Assembly (NCBI GenBank): GCA_016748015.1
Contig: JAAOMT010000222.1
Location: 551,993 to 615,992, forward strand
Source of the DNA: Geosiphon pyriformis
Taxonomy: Eukaryota; Glomeromycota; Glomeromycetes; Archaeosporales; Geosiphonaceae
Direction: 5' to 3'
DNA length: 64,000 nt
The notes under the pieces were generated by a model. That model ran no database searches. It was not told the origin of the DNA and saw nothing but the letters and a program-made list of their open reading frames with translations. Shown one piece after another: positions 1 through 10,343 of this stretch. How positions within the stretch are numbered: the stretch's first letter is position 1; the number at the start of each line of letters is the position of its first letter. Position numbers and translations under genes: made by a program.

Positions 1-828
1 AGGCCTTCCGGTGTCTGATAGCATTATTGTAACAAATATGTCACTGTAACTTGAACTAAAATCTTAAGAACGTAACTTTTCATAAACAAATTATAAGAAT
101 TAGAAATATTGAAAGTCTTGTTAATTTCCTTAGAAAAGGAATAATATTAAGTTACTTCTGGAACACTTTTGGGTATCGCAAAGCTATTGATGAATCCTGC
201 TGTGGATAGTTCACCGGCCAAGAATAAAAAACGAAAACGGATAATAATTAACAATATGTTGTGATAAAAAAATAACAAAGTTACATTTTTAAATAAATCA
301 TAGTTAGTATTGCATATGCGCGTTTAGCATTTGATTGTAACATGTTATAATAATAATAATTGAAATAATCTAAATGGAACACCCTGTTCCAGGAACTATC
401 TTGGAAAATCATGTGACTTCTGACCCATATATGTAATACTGTTGCTTTTTTTCGTGCAACTTGTGACTTTTTTCATGCGACGTTCGCGCTTTTTGAAGTT
501 TTTGTGCAATAAAAGAGCCCAGAAAAGCCGAACTTCATATACAAAGTATGAATTATAAGTTTCAAGTGTTAAAAAGCAATAAATTATGGTAAAACTGACT
601 ATTCAAACAAAAACTATTCAAGACTGCAATTTTATTGATATTCCAGTTCAAGATATATTAATATCTTTCTTTCTTAATACCAATGCATAACTTTCTTAAT
701 ATTAAAGTCTGAAATTGACAGTTATGGACCAAGAAGAAACATCTGAACAAGTGCCAATAAATAATGGTAAAAAAATCCACATTAAAATCTTAAAAAGATT
801 TTTATTGATGAATATCTTTTTATTATGA
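1..828 (+). other. Left flank of ordinary composition, possible 5' end of a host gene
   Basis: This stretch has visibly more G+C than the next 60 kb and contains many CG dinucleotides, so it probably predates or borders the transposon island. Around 361-580 it has a promoter-like mixture of T-rich tracts and GC-containing patches. Two short ATG frames follow: 586-690 (34 residues, beginning MVKLTIQTKT) and 724-828 (34 residues, beginning MDQEETSEQV). The second frame passes an AATG-GTAAAA donor-like site near 764. I do not recognise either peptide. They may be first exons of a gene cut off by the AT-rich island, or chance frames. Confidence 0.35.
586..690 (+). CDS. Short unrecognised ORF or first exon
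   Basis: An ATG frame of 34 codons ends with TAA. It lies in the CG-containing left flank, downstream of a mixed-composition promoter-like stretch. Codon use is less A/T-extreme than in the island. No motif, signal peptide or membrane segment is recognisable. It could be an exon, a leader ORF, or nothing; length alone is not evidence of coding. Confidence 0.15.
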   Translation: MVKLTIQTKTIQDCNFIDIPVQDILISFFLNTNA

Positions 829-1264
829 AAAAAAGCCAATAATATTATAAAACAAGAAAGATTTAATATTGTTTAAAAAAATTGAAGCTATATTTTAAAA
901 TTTATATCAAACATTATAGTTGTAAATATAAATTTAATAATTATTGTTAATTAAAAAAAAATCAATTTTTATAATCACTGTAATCATAAATCAAAACACC
1001 AAAATTACAAATAGCATACTAATATTAACTTTATAAAATGTTTTATTTATAATTTTTACAACTTTTATTAATATACATAATTATTTATTATATTCTAATA
1101 TTTCTAAGTAAAATTTAACTTTTTATTAAAAATAAAAATCTATTAATTAATACTTAAAAAAAGCTATTAAAAACAAAATTTTTAATTAAGTTTATTCTTA
1201 ATCATAATTTTTTAAATATAATACAAAAATTTAAAGTTTATATTAATAAAAAATTAGATATATT
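829..1264. other. AT-rich stretch with nothing recognisable
   Basis: Composition changes sharply here to long A and T runs with almost no CG. I find no coding frame and no resemblance to any LTR or LINE segment in the window. It is probably eroded transposon sequence. Confidence 0.4.
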
Positions 1265-2053
1265 ATGAATCTAAAAAAAAATTTTTTTTTCTTTGTCCCA
1301 AATTCCCAAAAAAAAAGTTTTTACAATAAATTTAAACCATTTTTGCTTAATTACAAAACCACTATTGGCTATAGTATTATTGTTATAAAGAAGTCTGTTA
1401 AAAGCTTTGGTTTTAATGCTGGGAAGAAAAAAAAAGAAAACACTTTGAAAAATAGTACTATTAGTAAGATAATTTCTTTAGAAGAGGTAATTAGGACTTC
1501 TTAGACCTTTAATGCTAGTAATATGAAAAGAGAATTTTTAATAAAGAAAACCAGTATAAATTATAGTAAAAGAAATGTGTTTAATAAAAGTAATCCTAAC
1601 CAAATACCAAAGAGACTGAGATTAATAATGAAAAAAGCTTTAGATATACTTCTGAATAAAATTGACTTTTTGGATATAGATGATAATAATATTTTTTAAC
1701 TGTCTCTGTGTTTTTTTTTTTACTACTTAAAAATTTAGTTAATGTGTCTGTCAGAAAGTTATTTGTTTTGGATATTAGTTTGGACAAAATTGTTAAAAAA
1801 TCTTCTTAAAAGAAGCTTATAGTAATTAGAAAGTTGTTTTTAAAAATTAATGGTTTTAGAAAAATCTCTATTTCCTCAAAATTTGCTGAAATTATCAAAG
1901 TAACATTCACTTCTAAATCAACTTGGCTTAGACTGTTGATATGACTAAGAATGTAATGATTTTGGTAAATACCAATTTCAAAAAATCTGCTAAATGTTCA
2001 GATTAGACTGTAATTGTGAAAAAAATTCCAATTAAAATATTAGCTAAGGCTAT
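1265..2053 (+). pseudogene. LINE ORF1 N-terminal fragment
   Basis: The frame from 1265 (79 residues) and the next frame from 1522 align with the reverse complement of about 56790-58600, the same part of LINE1. Shared features are a basic, lysine- and serine-rich N-terminus, a segment like KKTSINYSKRNVFNKSNPNQ, and further on a segment like KLFVLDISLDKIV. This matches the first ORF of the LINEs common in arbuscular mycorrhizal fungi as I know them. Several stops interrupt it, for example TAA after 1697 and TAG/TGA near 1940-1955. It is cut at 2053 by the 5' LTR of element A1, just after ILAKA. Strand is opposite to LINE1 and LINE2. Confidence 0.7.
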
Positions 2054-2905
2054 TGTTACTCATAGAATATAGGAAATATATTAGCATATAAATTAGCCAA
2101 TCAGAAATAGACATAGTAAATGTGGAATTCCAAAATTCTTCTTAAAAAAATTACAGGATTCCAGAAATTTCAGAATTCTCATATAAAAAATTGTAAAATT
2201 CTAGAATTCCAGAATTTTTCTTAAAGAAATTGCAAGATTCCAGAAATTCCAGAATTCCTGATATAAAAAATTGAGGAATAAAAAAATCTCAATTATGTAT
2301 ATATGGTGATAGTATTAAAAGTAGAAAAGACAGATCTCTCAGTTTAGATTTTATCTAAGCAATTTTCTAATTCACAAATATTAATAAATAATTATTTGCT
2401 TTCTTAATCCACTTTTTATTATCAATACTTCATATTAATAGTGGCCAATACTTAATCATGCTGGAACAATAGCTTTTAATCATGACTATTGACAGGATAT
2501 TAACATTCTTTGCCTTGGCTTATTTTCTTTATTTTCTTTTCTTTTTCTTTCTTTTGTTTTTTTTTGTATTATTGTATACTAATTAATTAAAAATTAAAGT
2601 ACTAAGTTACAAATATTATAGGGTCTAGTAAAAGATCCATGAAACAAGAGTAGAAAACTTATAAATTTGAGAATAGCTTATCAGGAAAATTACCAGCCAC
2701 CATGCTGAGAAAAAAATTTAACAGAATTGTGGTTTTAAGAGGCTACTAAAACAACAAATTAAATCTCTGTTCATTATACAAAAGACTCAACCAAAACCTT
2801 CAGACAATCAAAAACCTTCAAATCATAATCATTATCACTAAGCAAAATAGCACCAAGTTATGGGTTTGTTATTTGATTTAAGATCTTAAATAAACACTTA
2901 TGACA
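2054..2905 (+). repeat. 5' LTR of A1 (type A)
   Basis: Begins TGTTACTCATAG and ends CTTATGACA. It has a U3 with repeated TTCCAGAA-type boxes (2100-2270), a TATA-like TATGTATATATGG near 2294, a CAATAG...CTATTG hairpin at 2467-2491, and a T-rich tract near 2520-2570. The same order occurs in the 3' LTR and in the solo copies at 12503 and 16971. Confidence 0.92.
2294..2306 (+). promoter_or_regulatory. Probable TATA box of the type-A LTR
   Basis: A TATATA core lies at the same place in each type-A LTR (near 11268, 12757, 17213 and 33470), just downstream of the TTCCAGAA box cluster. Position in the LTR and conservation support a core promoter. No transcript data are available here. Confidence 0.5.
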
Positions 2906-2975
2906 TTTAGTGCTCTCTATGAGATATAATTCTACAGAGAATTAGCACTAACAACAATCATTCAAAAGTGGCAGA
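2906..2975 (+). promoter_or_regulatory. A1 leader with candidate primer-binding site and foldback
   Basis: Two bases after the LTR comes TAGTGCT, equal to TGGTGCT with one G-to-A change. TGGTGCT is complementary to a tRNA 3' end AGCACCA and occurs at the same place in elements C, H, F and the type-B fragment. A GTGCT...AGCAC inverted repeat (2910-2947) could also fold, so self-priming is an alternative. Which tRNA is used cannot be decided here. Confidence 0.5.
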
Positions 2976-3042
2976 ACCAGAAAAAATAAAGACAAACTAT
3001 CTAGAATTCACCAAATCCTTATTTTAACATTACTGTTAACAT

Positions 3043-4690
3043 TTGGAATTAACTAACAATTACCTATTAGCAGAATTAGCCTTTAATTTCTATGTTAACA
3101 AAAAAATTTTATATTTGCTAGAAGTACTAGTAGAGACTGATTCAGCAAGAAAAAATTTCTACAACAAATTAATTCAAAATACCAGCCTATTAGCAAATTA
3201 TAACTTTATGGCAATTTTTACTAAAATCAATAAAGAAATTAAATATTACACTCAACAAAGATACCCAATTATTTATGCAAACAAAGACAAAGAAAAATTA
3301 CAAACACCAGCAGTAACACCTCAAAAAATACAACCATCTACTTGAAAGAAAACAAAACTTGAATCACCAACCAATCTATCATACTACTATATACCTGGAA
3401 GCACCATCAACATTTTATCAGCAGACATGTCCATATTAAATGCAAAAATATCATTGGCACAAATACTATTTCAAAGTAAACAATCAAAAGCCAACTTATT
3501 TGAAACCTACAATAAATATTTTAAGAGATTTAAATTGCAATCACTAATGCCATCAGAATTTTGATTACTGCTATTGTTACCAGATTTCAGAATTATAAGT
3601 CCTTGAAAAATAACAGAATCAGAAGAAGAGGAAAATAACAACCAAGATTTTAATTATCAAAATCTGATTGTAGAAAATCTGGAAATTGAAACTCTAAATA
3701 TTCAAACTCAGCAAAATTAGAACAATCTCAACTCAGATATTATTAATCAACACTTACTTTCAGTGATTATAATTAATCAACCACCTATTGAACTGATTGC
3801 TGAACCACTTCAGCAGCCAATATCCTCTCAGCAACAACCACAACAACTTCAACAACCACCACAACAACAGCAACAAGTTATAGCACCAATAGCATACACC
3901 CTTATTGCCAAATTAGAAAAATTTACTGGCAAAGAAAATAATGCCCAAGTTTGGCTCAACAATGTTGCCAAAACAATCATTGCTAATAATTGGGACAATG
4001 CCAGAGCTCTACAAGCTATCCCATACTTCTTACAAGATACTGCCAATTTATGGTACCAAAGCTTAATCAATAAATCTATTACCTTTAATGTGTTTAAAAT
4101 AGAGTTCTTGAGATATTTTAACAACAATAATAGTATTAATTGCTTAGCCAATACTTTTACCAACATTAAGCAAGAAAAAACTGAAGCAGTTACTACTTAT
4201 TTAGAACACTTCCATAGAAACTTGTGCCAAATACAGGCAATTAATGCAAATTACTTTACAGTGCCACAGATTCTGAACCAGTTTATCTGTGAACTATGCA
4301 ATAGTATCTTTCAATGTGTATGTTTAATACACCCACAAACTTTTTAAGACATAGTTATTAATGTATAAGATTTTGAATTCACCAAACTCAAAGCTAATCA
4401 TGTCCAAGCCATCAACTTAGTGATGAATGAATTATCTGAATTGGATTCTAAGTTGAAACAATTCAGTAATTCTATTAATTAAAAATTAGAGAGATACTTA
4501 GCTAACAATCAAGCAATCTATTAATCTTCACAGCAATGCAATAATTAAGAAAATATGAATTATTTCCAAAATTAGTCACATTTATTATTATTAACCAATT
4601 AGCAGTGGCAGCAAAAAACACATGTTTGCCACTATTGTAGTAAACAAAGACATTTAAAAATCAACTGCAGATTAAAGATGGATAACTAAT
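3043..4690 (+). pseudogene. gag: gag of element A1 with CCHC zinc knuckle
   Basis: Readable stretches are 3043-3345, 3763-4347 and short frames to 4690. A glutamine/proline-rich region (about 3810-3880) precedes a retrotransposon gag domain with LEKFTGKENNAQVWL and later LQDTANLWYQ, typical of Ty3/gypsy capsid. A zinc knuckle C-X2-C-X4-H-X4-C is intact at 4627-4668. Gag would coat the RNA in virus-like particles. Stops (TGA and TAA) at 3343, 3562, 3718 and 4345 break it. Gag and pol cannot be assigned to one or two ORFs because of the decay. Confidence 0.85.
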
Positions 4691-4955
4691 AATTGGAAAA
4701 TCAATATTAAAACTTCAATTACCGGGTTTTAACTCCGAATTATTACCCAAATTAAAATTACTATTCACTCTATTATGCCCAAATAACACACCAGCCAATT
4801 TATCAACTACTGGTATATCAAACTTTAGCATCCATAATCTATTAACTACAGTCCCAAATTATTTATTAAACACCTCCAATTTAAACACTGTTCAAAACCC
4901 AGCTTTGATATTACATGGAAGACTCAGAGTAACTCAACAAAACTAAAAATCAGTA

Positions 4956-5600
4956 ATGATAGTCCATCAATTGATTTCCAGTTCTTTTAACTCAACACTA
5001 AGATCATATTCTCAGAATTTGGGAACTGGATATGCCCAAAATTTGAATTTCCAGCAATATTTAAGTCTCTTGATTACCCCAGAAGATGTCTCATTCAGCA
5101 ACCAAAAACCCAATCAGAAGCAGCCATTTATCAGCAATATTTTACCAGCAACTATTACTGAAGACAAATCACTTACCACTATCTTTTTTTTTGAACTCAA
5201 GGAACCAGTTATAATACTGCTATTTAGTAAAGCCACTCTAAAATCAAAATCCATTATGACAATGTATACAGATGCTAAAGTTGATGGTCAGTCCATTAAA
5301 CTGATTTTAGACAGTGGATTAGCTAGCAGTATCATTACTCAACAATTCATGGATCAATTAGGTCACCGAATTGATCATACCACCAGTGCATAAATAATCA
5401 CTGTTGATAGGACAACAAAGACTTCAATAAACAAAATTGACGACTTTTTCTTTGAAATCAGTGGCATTGTCACACCAATCAAAGTTTTTGTCATGGAAGC
5501 CACCCAGTACTAAGCACTAGTTGGTAATAACTGGCTGTTCAAAAACAATGCTGTGCTCAACTGAAATACCTAGAAACTACAACTTAGTTAGAACAGCCAA
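4956..5600 (+). pseudogene. pol: Aspartic protease of A1 pol
   Basis: The frame from 4956 (145 residues) contains LILDSGLASSIIT, with the retropepsin active-site triad D-S-G at 5310-5318. After a stop at 5391 the homology goes on to ALVGNNWL (about 5516-5540), a conserved segment at the end of this protease in related elements. The enzyme would cut the Gag-Pol polyprotein inside the particle. Only the active-site half is readable without interruption. Confidence 0.8.
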
Positions 5601-6172
5601 CACACTTGAATACCAGCAATTTGCAGTCACTTTAAGACCACTTACATCTCAGCACCACTAATTAAGCTCAAAGAAAAAAAGAAAAAGCCTATTAAGTCTT
5701 ATGGACCAATAATAAACACAATGAAATACCACTTATATTTTCATGGAATGACAAAGGAAAGAGAAAGTGAAAAGAGGAACTTACCTGAAATAATAATCAA
5801 ATATTGTGAACTGACAATGATCAGGATAAGCTGACATTAATTTGGAAGTAAAAAAAAACTAAAAAAAGAAAAAGAGCCAGCATTAGCAACTATTACAACT
5901 TATACTCTATATATCTATACTTTATCACAATTATCTAACTATTGCCAACCAAAAAGACAAAAAAAATGGAATAATGAGTCTTGTCTCACCTATGGAACCA
6001 TCTTGCTCGACAAAAAACATTCCTGGACATGAAAGAATATACAACAAAACATGCCAATATACTATCTTAATAAATGACTGGATACAAAAAAGAACTCCAA
6101 TCAACAATACATGAAAAAAAAGTGTTGTGATGATTGAAAGGATATTCCCATAATGAACATGAGATCTGAAGA

Positions 6173-6707
6173 ATGGCAAATGCAAAAATAGAAAGCACTA
6201 CTTCCAGTGAACTACTGGAAATTAAAAACAACCCATTATTTTTTTTTGAACCCAAATACATCCCAATTTTTGATGTCTTTGGCAACATTAAAAACAATTC
6301 AAAGAATTTTATAAGCACTATCAGTGCCTGGCACCAACAAAAGAAGAACAAGAATAATGCTTGGAAGAAATCAACACTCAATTATGTGACTACTGTTTAA
6401 TTTCATATGACTTCTAATATTGTAATGAGTGTGATCTTATCTACAATCCACCACTATGCATGATCTACATAATTCCAGAAAAAAAAAACCAATCAGTAGC
6501 TGCATATTGAAATTGGAATCATCATGCAATTCTGATTCAAACTCTAATAATGATAACAACAAAAATAATAGTTCCAGCTTTGTTTAAAATAGCAATAAAA
6601 ATAACAACAATTTAAACTCCAATTCAAACCCAAAACAATATATTACACTTTCTGATCTTACCAAGAAATAGAAACTTAAATAGTTCAGTAACAATAATGA
6701 AAGTATT
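6173..6707 (+). pseudogene. pol: Linker with CX2CX8CX2C motif and Asn-rich stretch
   Basis: The frame 6173-6400 (start MANAKIESTTSSE) runs into four cysteines spaced C-X2-C-X8-C-X2-C at 6385-6432, after a one-frame stop (TAA) inside the spacer. An Asn/Ser-rich low-complexity linker (about 6520-6640) then leads straight into the dUTPase. The same order is present in element H (cysteines at 37004-37051). The cysteine spacing suggests a small zinc-binding fold; its role is unknown to me. Confidence 0.55.
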
Positions 6708-7240
6708 ATGCCAGAATGTGCACATGATATTGATACAAAGTTTGATTTGAAATATCTGGGAAAAGATGCCATCAAATTGGAACCATATTTATGCACCTGT
6801 ATTAATCTTAAAGTAGTACTGGAAATTTTAGCAACAACAATAGTTCAATTAGCATTTAGGAGTAGTTTAGTAAAAAAAAAATCAACATCAGAGAAGAAAT
6901 AATTGATATAGGATATGTAAGAAATATTATTGCAATGATACAAAATGACTCAAAAAAGGCCTATATCATAAAGTTAAACAAAAAGATAGTATAGGTAATA
7001 TTCTTGTTTCTGGTTAAAATAGCTCAATTAGTATCAGTAGAAAACAGAAAAAAATTAGAGATTACAGTTAAAGAAATACAGAAATTCGGATCCATGAATA
7101 GAATAGATGTACCAATTAATATAATAGAGAAAAAAGTTATTGACAAGAGAAAAATTATCTTTACCTATCAATTAATTTTTATTTTACCATATAACCAGTA
7201 TATGTTAGCCATAGAAAGGGGAGTAAAAGATCAAGCTTAG
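6708..7240 (+). pseudogene. dUTPase domain of A1 pol
   Basis: Two readable frames (6708-6902 and 7004-7240) carry the motif order of trimeric dUTPases: motif 1 as DTKFDL (6732-6749; usual form D-A-G-Y/F-D-L), motif 2 as FRSSL (about 6852), motif 4 as KIAQLV (about 7018), and motif 5 as FGSMNR (about 7089; usual form GFGSTGR). Motif 3 falls in the stop-ridden gap 6903-7003. The enzyme hydrolyses dUTP to dUMP and so limits uracil in new cDNA. Here it sits between protease and reverse transcriptase. Loss of the key G in motif 1 and the stops show that this copy is inactive. Confidence 0.75.
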
Positions 7241-7261
7241 ATTTTTGAAGCAGAAACTACT

Positions 7262-7640
7262 ATGTGTAAATCAGGAAAAATTGAACTTACAAATTTTTAT
7301 ATATCAGCCAAAAGTCTGAAACATATCAAAATTTCCATTTACAACACAACAGAAGATGTTTTTAAGATACCAAAAAGAACTATCATCAGATATTTAAGCA
7401 TTGAAGTTAAAAAACAATCACCAAATCTCATTTCAGACTTTCCACAACTGTGTGAATATGTGGATATTACATCACAAACAATATATGAATGAGAAAAATG
7501 TTATTTGCTCTAATCTGAACAATTGAAACAGATAAACTTGGAAAATTTAGACCCATTACAATGAATGCAGCTTAAAATATTACTCAACAACTTCAATAAC
7601 ATCTTTGTGAGTGAAAATGAATTTGGCAGAACAAACATAA
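7262..7640 (+). pseudogene. pol: Pol segment between dUTPase and RT
   Basis: The frame 7262-7492 (76 residues) contains LTNFYISAKSLKHIKISIYN and ends near DITSQTIYE. A similar segment lies between dUTPase and RT in H (35900-36200) and C (48660-49080). It looks like a beta-rich structural spacer. I do not know a named domain for it. Confidence 0.5.
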
Positions 7641-8470
7641 TCCAACATTAGATCAAGACTGAAAATATCATGCCAATCAAACAGAGAGCATATTGAATAC
7701 CACTAGCAAGCCATAAAATTATCTGACAAGAGATTAATTGGATGTTAGACAATAGGTTAATTCAATCATCAATAAGCCCATAGTCATCACCAGTGGTATT
7801 AGTCCATAAAAAAAATAGAAAAATCCACTTTTGTGTAGATTACTGAAAACTTAATAGAGTAACAAAAAGAGATAACTACCCAACTCCAAAGATCCAAGAA
7901 CTTTTTGATGCTTTGGAGGAAAAAAATGATTCTTAATATTAGACTTAAACAGTAGTTACTGACAAGTAACTATAAAACCAGAAAATAAAGAAAAAATGGC
8001 TTTTACAATTTAAAAAAAAAATTTAAAATTTGAGGTTATGCCATTTGGCTTGATAAACACTTTTGTCACATTTCAATAACTTATGGAAATTGTCTATACC
8101 AAATTGCTATAGAAATCAGTAGTCATATATCTGGATAATACTAACATGTTTTTTAAGACATTTAATAATCATTTGCACTATCTTTAACAAGTATTTGAAA
8201 GACTAAGAAGAGCTGAATTAAAATTAAATGCAACTAAGTGTTTTTTTAGGAAAACTGAACTCAAGTTTTTGGAACATATTATGAGCAAAGACAGAATTAA
8301 AACAGATCCAAACAAAATTAAGATAATTAAAAACTTTTCAGTACTTATTAACTTGACCAAATTATGAGCATTCTTAGGATTTGTGGGATACTACTACCAT
8401 TTTATCAAAGATTTTTCCAAAATAGCACAGCTATTATACTAGCTCTAAACAAAAAACACCAAATATAAAT
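7640..8470 (+). pseudogene. pol: Reverse transcriptase of A1
   Basis: Recognisable pieces in order are SSPVVLVHKK (about 7784), FCVDY-KLN (7830), TPKIQELFDAL (7880), EVMPFGLINT (8032), the catalytic box YLDN (8128-8139), FRKTELKF (8248) and AFLGFVGYYY (8370). Typical Ty3/gypsy RT has YLDD; the second Asp codon GAT is AAT here, a G-to-A change that removes a metal ligand. W and R codons have become TAG/TGA (for example at 7783 and 7843). The copy is inactive. Confidence 0.88.
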
Positions 8471-8479
8471 GAATAAAAA

Positions 8480-8920
8480 ACCAGCAGAAAGCTTTTGATA
8501 CACTAAGAAGAAAGCTTATTCAAGCTTCAGTACTGATCTATCTAGATTATAACAAACCATTCATTATTACAATTGATGCATTAGGTCAAGCATTAGGAGC
8601 AGTACTATCTCAAAAAAGACCAGATGGAAGAGAACACCCAGTAGCATATGCTAGTTACAGCTTAAGTCCAGCTAAAAAAAACTATAAAACACCAGCATTG
8701 GAACATTTAGCAATCTATTGGGCAGTCATAAAGTAGAAAAAATACTTAAGCCAAAAATTTGACATATATACTGACCATAAAGGATTGACTTCAATTCAGA
8801 AGTAAGAATTCAAAGATAATTGCTATACTAGATAAAAAATAGAACTTTCATCATTTAATTATACAGTACATTACAAAAAAGAAAAAAAAATGGAAATACC
8901 AACAGCTTGTCATGAATAAA
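8480..8920 (+). pseudogene. pol: RNase H of A1
   Basis: The segment starts at NQQKAFDTLRRKL, then ITIDALGQALGAVLSQ (about 8570), HPVAYASYSL (8638), TPALEHLAIYWAV (8690) and IYTDHKGL (8765). This is the RNase H-like region next to gypsy RT, which removes RNA from the RNA-DNA hybrid. Residues corresponding to the catalytic D, E and D are present in the first, third and last segments. Stops occur at 8734 (W to TAG) and further on. Confidence 0.82.
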
Positions 8921-9099
8921 ACAAATCTAAAAACATTTCAACTTAAAAATATAATAAAAAATAAATATACAAAAATATCAACAACTCCAATACTATATTA
9001 ATACTCAGCAGTTCAAGAAAAAATTATTTCCAAAAAAATGAAGCCATATTAAACAACAATCCAAATATTTTATTACTCATCAAGATATAATTTATCAGA

Positions 9100-10010
9100 A
9101 AAACAGAAAGAATTCAGGTCAATTAACCAGAGTAATCATAAAACCAGAGAAAGAAACAATATTATTTAACATGCACTCTAATCTAACAGCAGGACATTTT
9201 TACAAAAAAGCAACCATAGAAAGAATCAGAAAAAAATACTATTGGCCATTTATATATTCAGATATTATCAAATATGTTCAAAATTGTGATGCTTATTAGA
9301 AAAAAGAAGGAACAAGACCAAGTAAATTATTAAGACCAATTAAAGTGAGACAACCATTTGATTATATTGGAATTGACTTAGTCAAACTATTAATAATTAC
9401 CAGCAAAGGTAACAGATATATTACAGTAATTATGGATTATCTTACTAAATGGCCAGAAGCAAAAGCTATTTAAAGAGCAAATGCAGAATCCATTGCCAAA
9501 TTTGTTCATTAAGATTTGATCTGTCAACACGAATGTTCAAAAAAACTATTATTAGATCAAAGAACTCATTTTGTGAATAGAACATTGGCAAAATTAAGTC
9601 AAAGATTTGGGATAAAAAGACTATTATTATTACCATATTATTCACAAACAAATAGATTAGTTGAAAGATTCAACAGAACATTGTGTAAAGCAATAACCAA
9701 GATCAGCCAAGAAAACCAGAACAAATAAAATTTGTTTATATCATTAATATTATTTGTTTATTGGACAATAAAGCAAGAGACTACACAAGCAATACTATTT
9801 GAATTAGTATATGATAAAACAGCAACATTACCAGTTGAGATAGAAGTTAACATATATCCAACAGAACCAATAACTGAAAACAATTTTTAGGAAACATTGC
9901 TAAGAACAACATATGACTTAATGAAAATTCTAGAAAACAAATGACAAAAAACAGTTAATAATATTCAAAAGTCACAAGAAAAACAAAGAGAAAAACATGA
10001 TAACCAACTA
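9100..10010 (+). pseudogene. pol: Integrase of A1
   Basis: The N-terminal zinc region has the two histidines (MHSNLTAGH, about 9171) but the last cysteine of C-X2-C is read as Tyr (CDAY, 9288). The catalytic core keeps D in GIDLV (9375-9377), D in LLLDQRTHFVN (9555-9557) and E in LVERFNRTL (9663-9665). The frame 9516-9728 is intact. The enzyme would insert the cDNA into the host chromosome. Stops are at 9298, 9470, 9511 and 9726. Confidence 0.88.
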
Positions 10011-10343
10011 CCAGATAAACCAGTTGAATTCAAGATTAGAGACAAAGTACTTTTACATCATATCAAAACAGAAAAACAATGGAGTAGAAAATTTGATTCC
10101 AAATAGAACGGACCATTTTACATAGAAGAAATTCTAGGAAATAGAGCTTATAAATTAAGATTGAACAACAAAATCTTAACCAAAGTAGCATATGGTAATC
10201 AACTAAAATCATATTATCATATAAAATCATCATTTACCAGTAATATTCCACAATTAAGAGTGCAGAAAATACTAGTTCAACCAGATGAAATTCCACAAAA
10301 TCTAGAACTAATTATCATTATTAAAACAAACACATCAAATTAA
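10010..10343 (+). pseudogene. pol: GPY/F-type integrase C-terminus of A1
   Basis: Contains FKIRDKVLLHH, then NGPFYIEEILGNRAYKL (about 10110-10160), the GPY/F module that ends many Ty3/gypsy integrases. It continues in the frame 10161-10343. The module is thought to help multimerise integrase and contact DNA. The matching module is at 18165-18390 in E and 51590-51800 in C. Confidence 0.75.

Noticed and set aside
3849-4166. Minus-strand frame of 105 codons with a cysteine run
   Set aside because: It is the antisense of the gag CAA/CAG-rich region; the plus-strand gag explains it.
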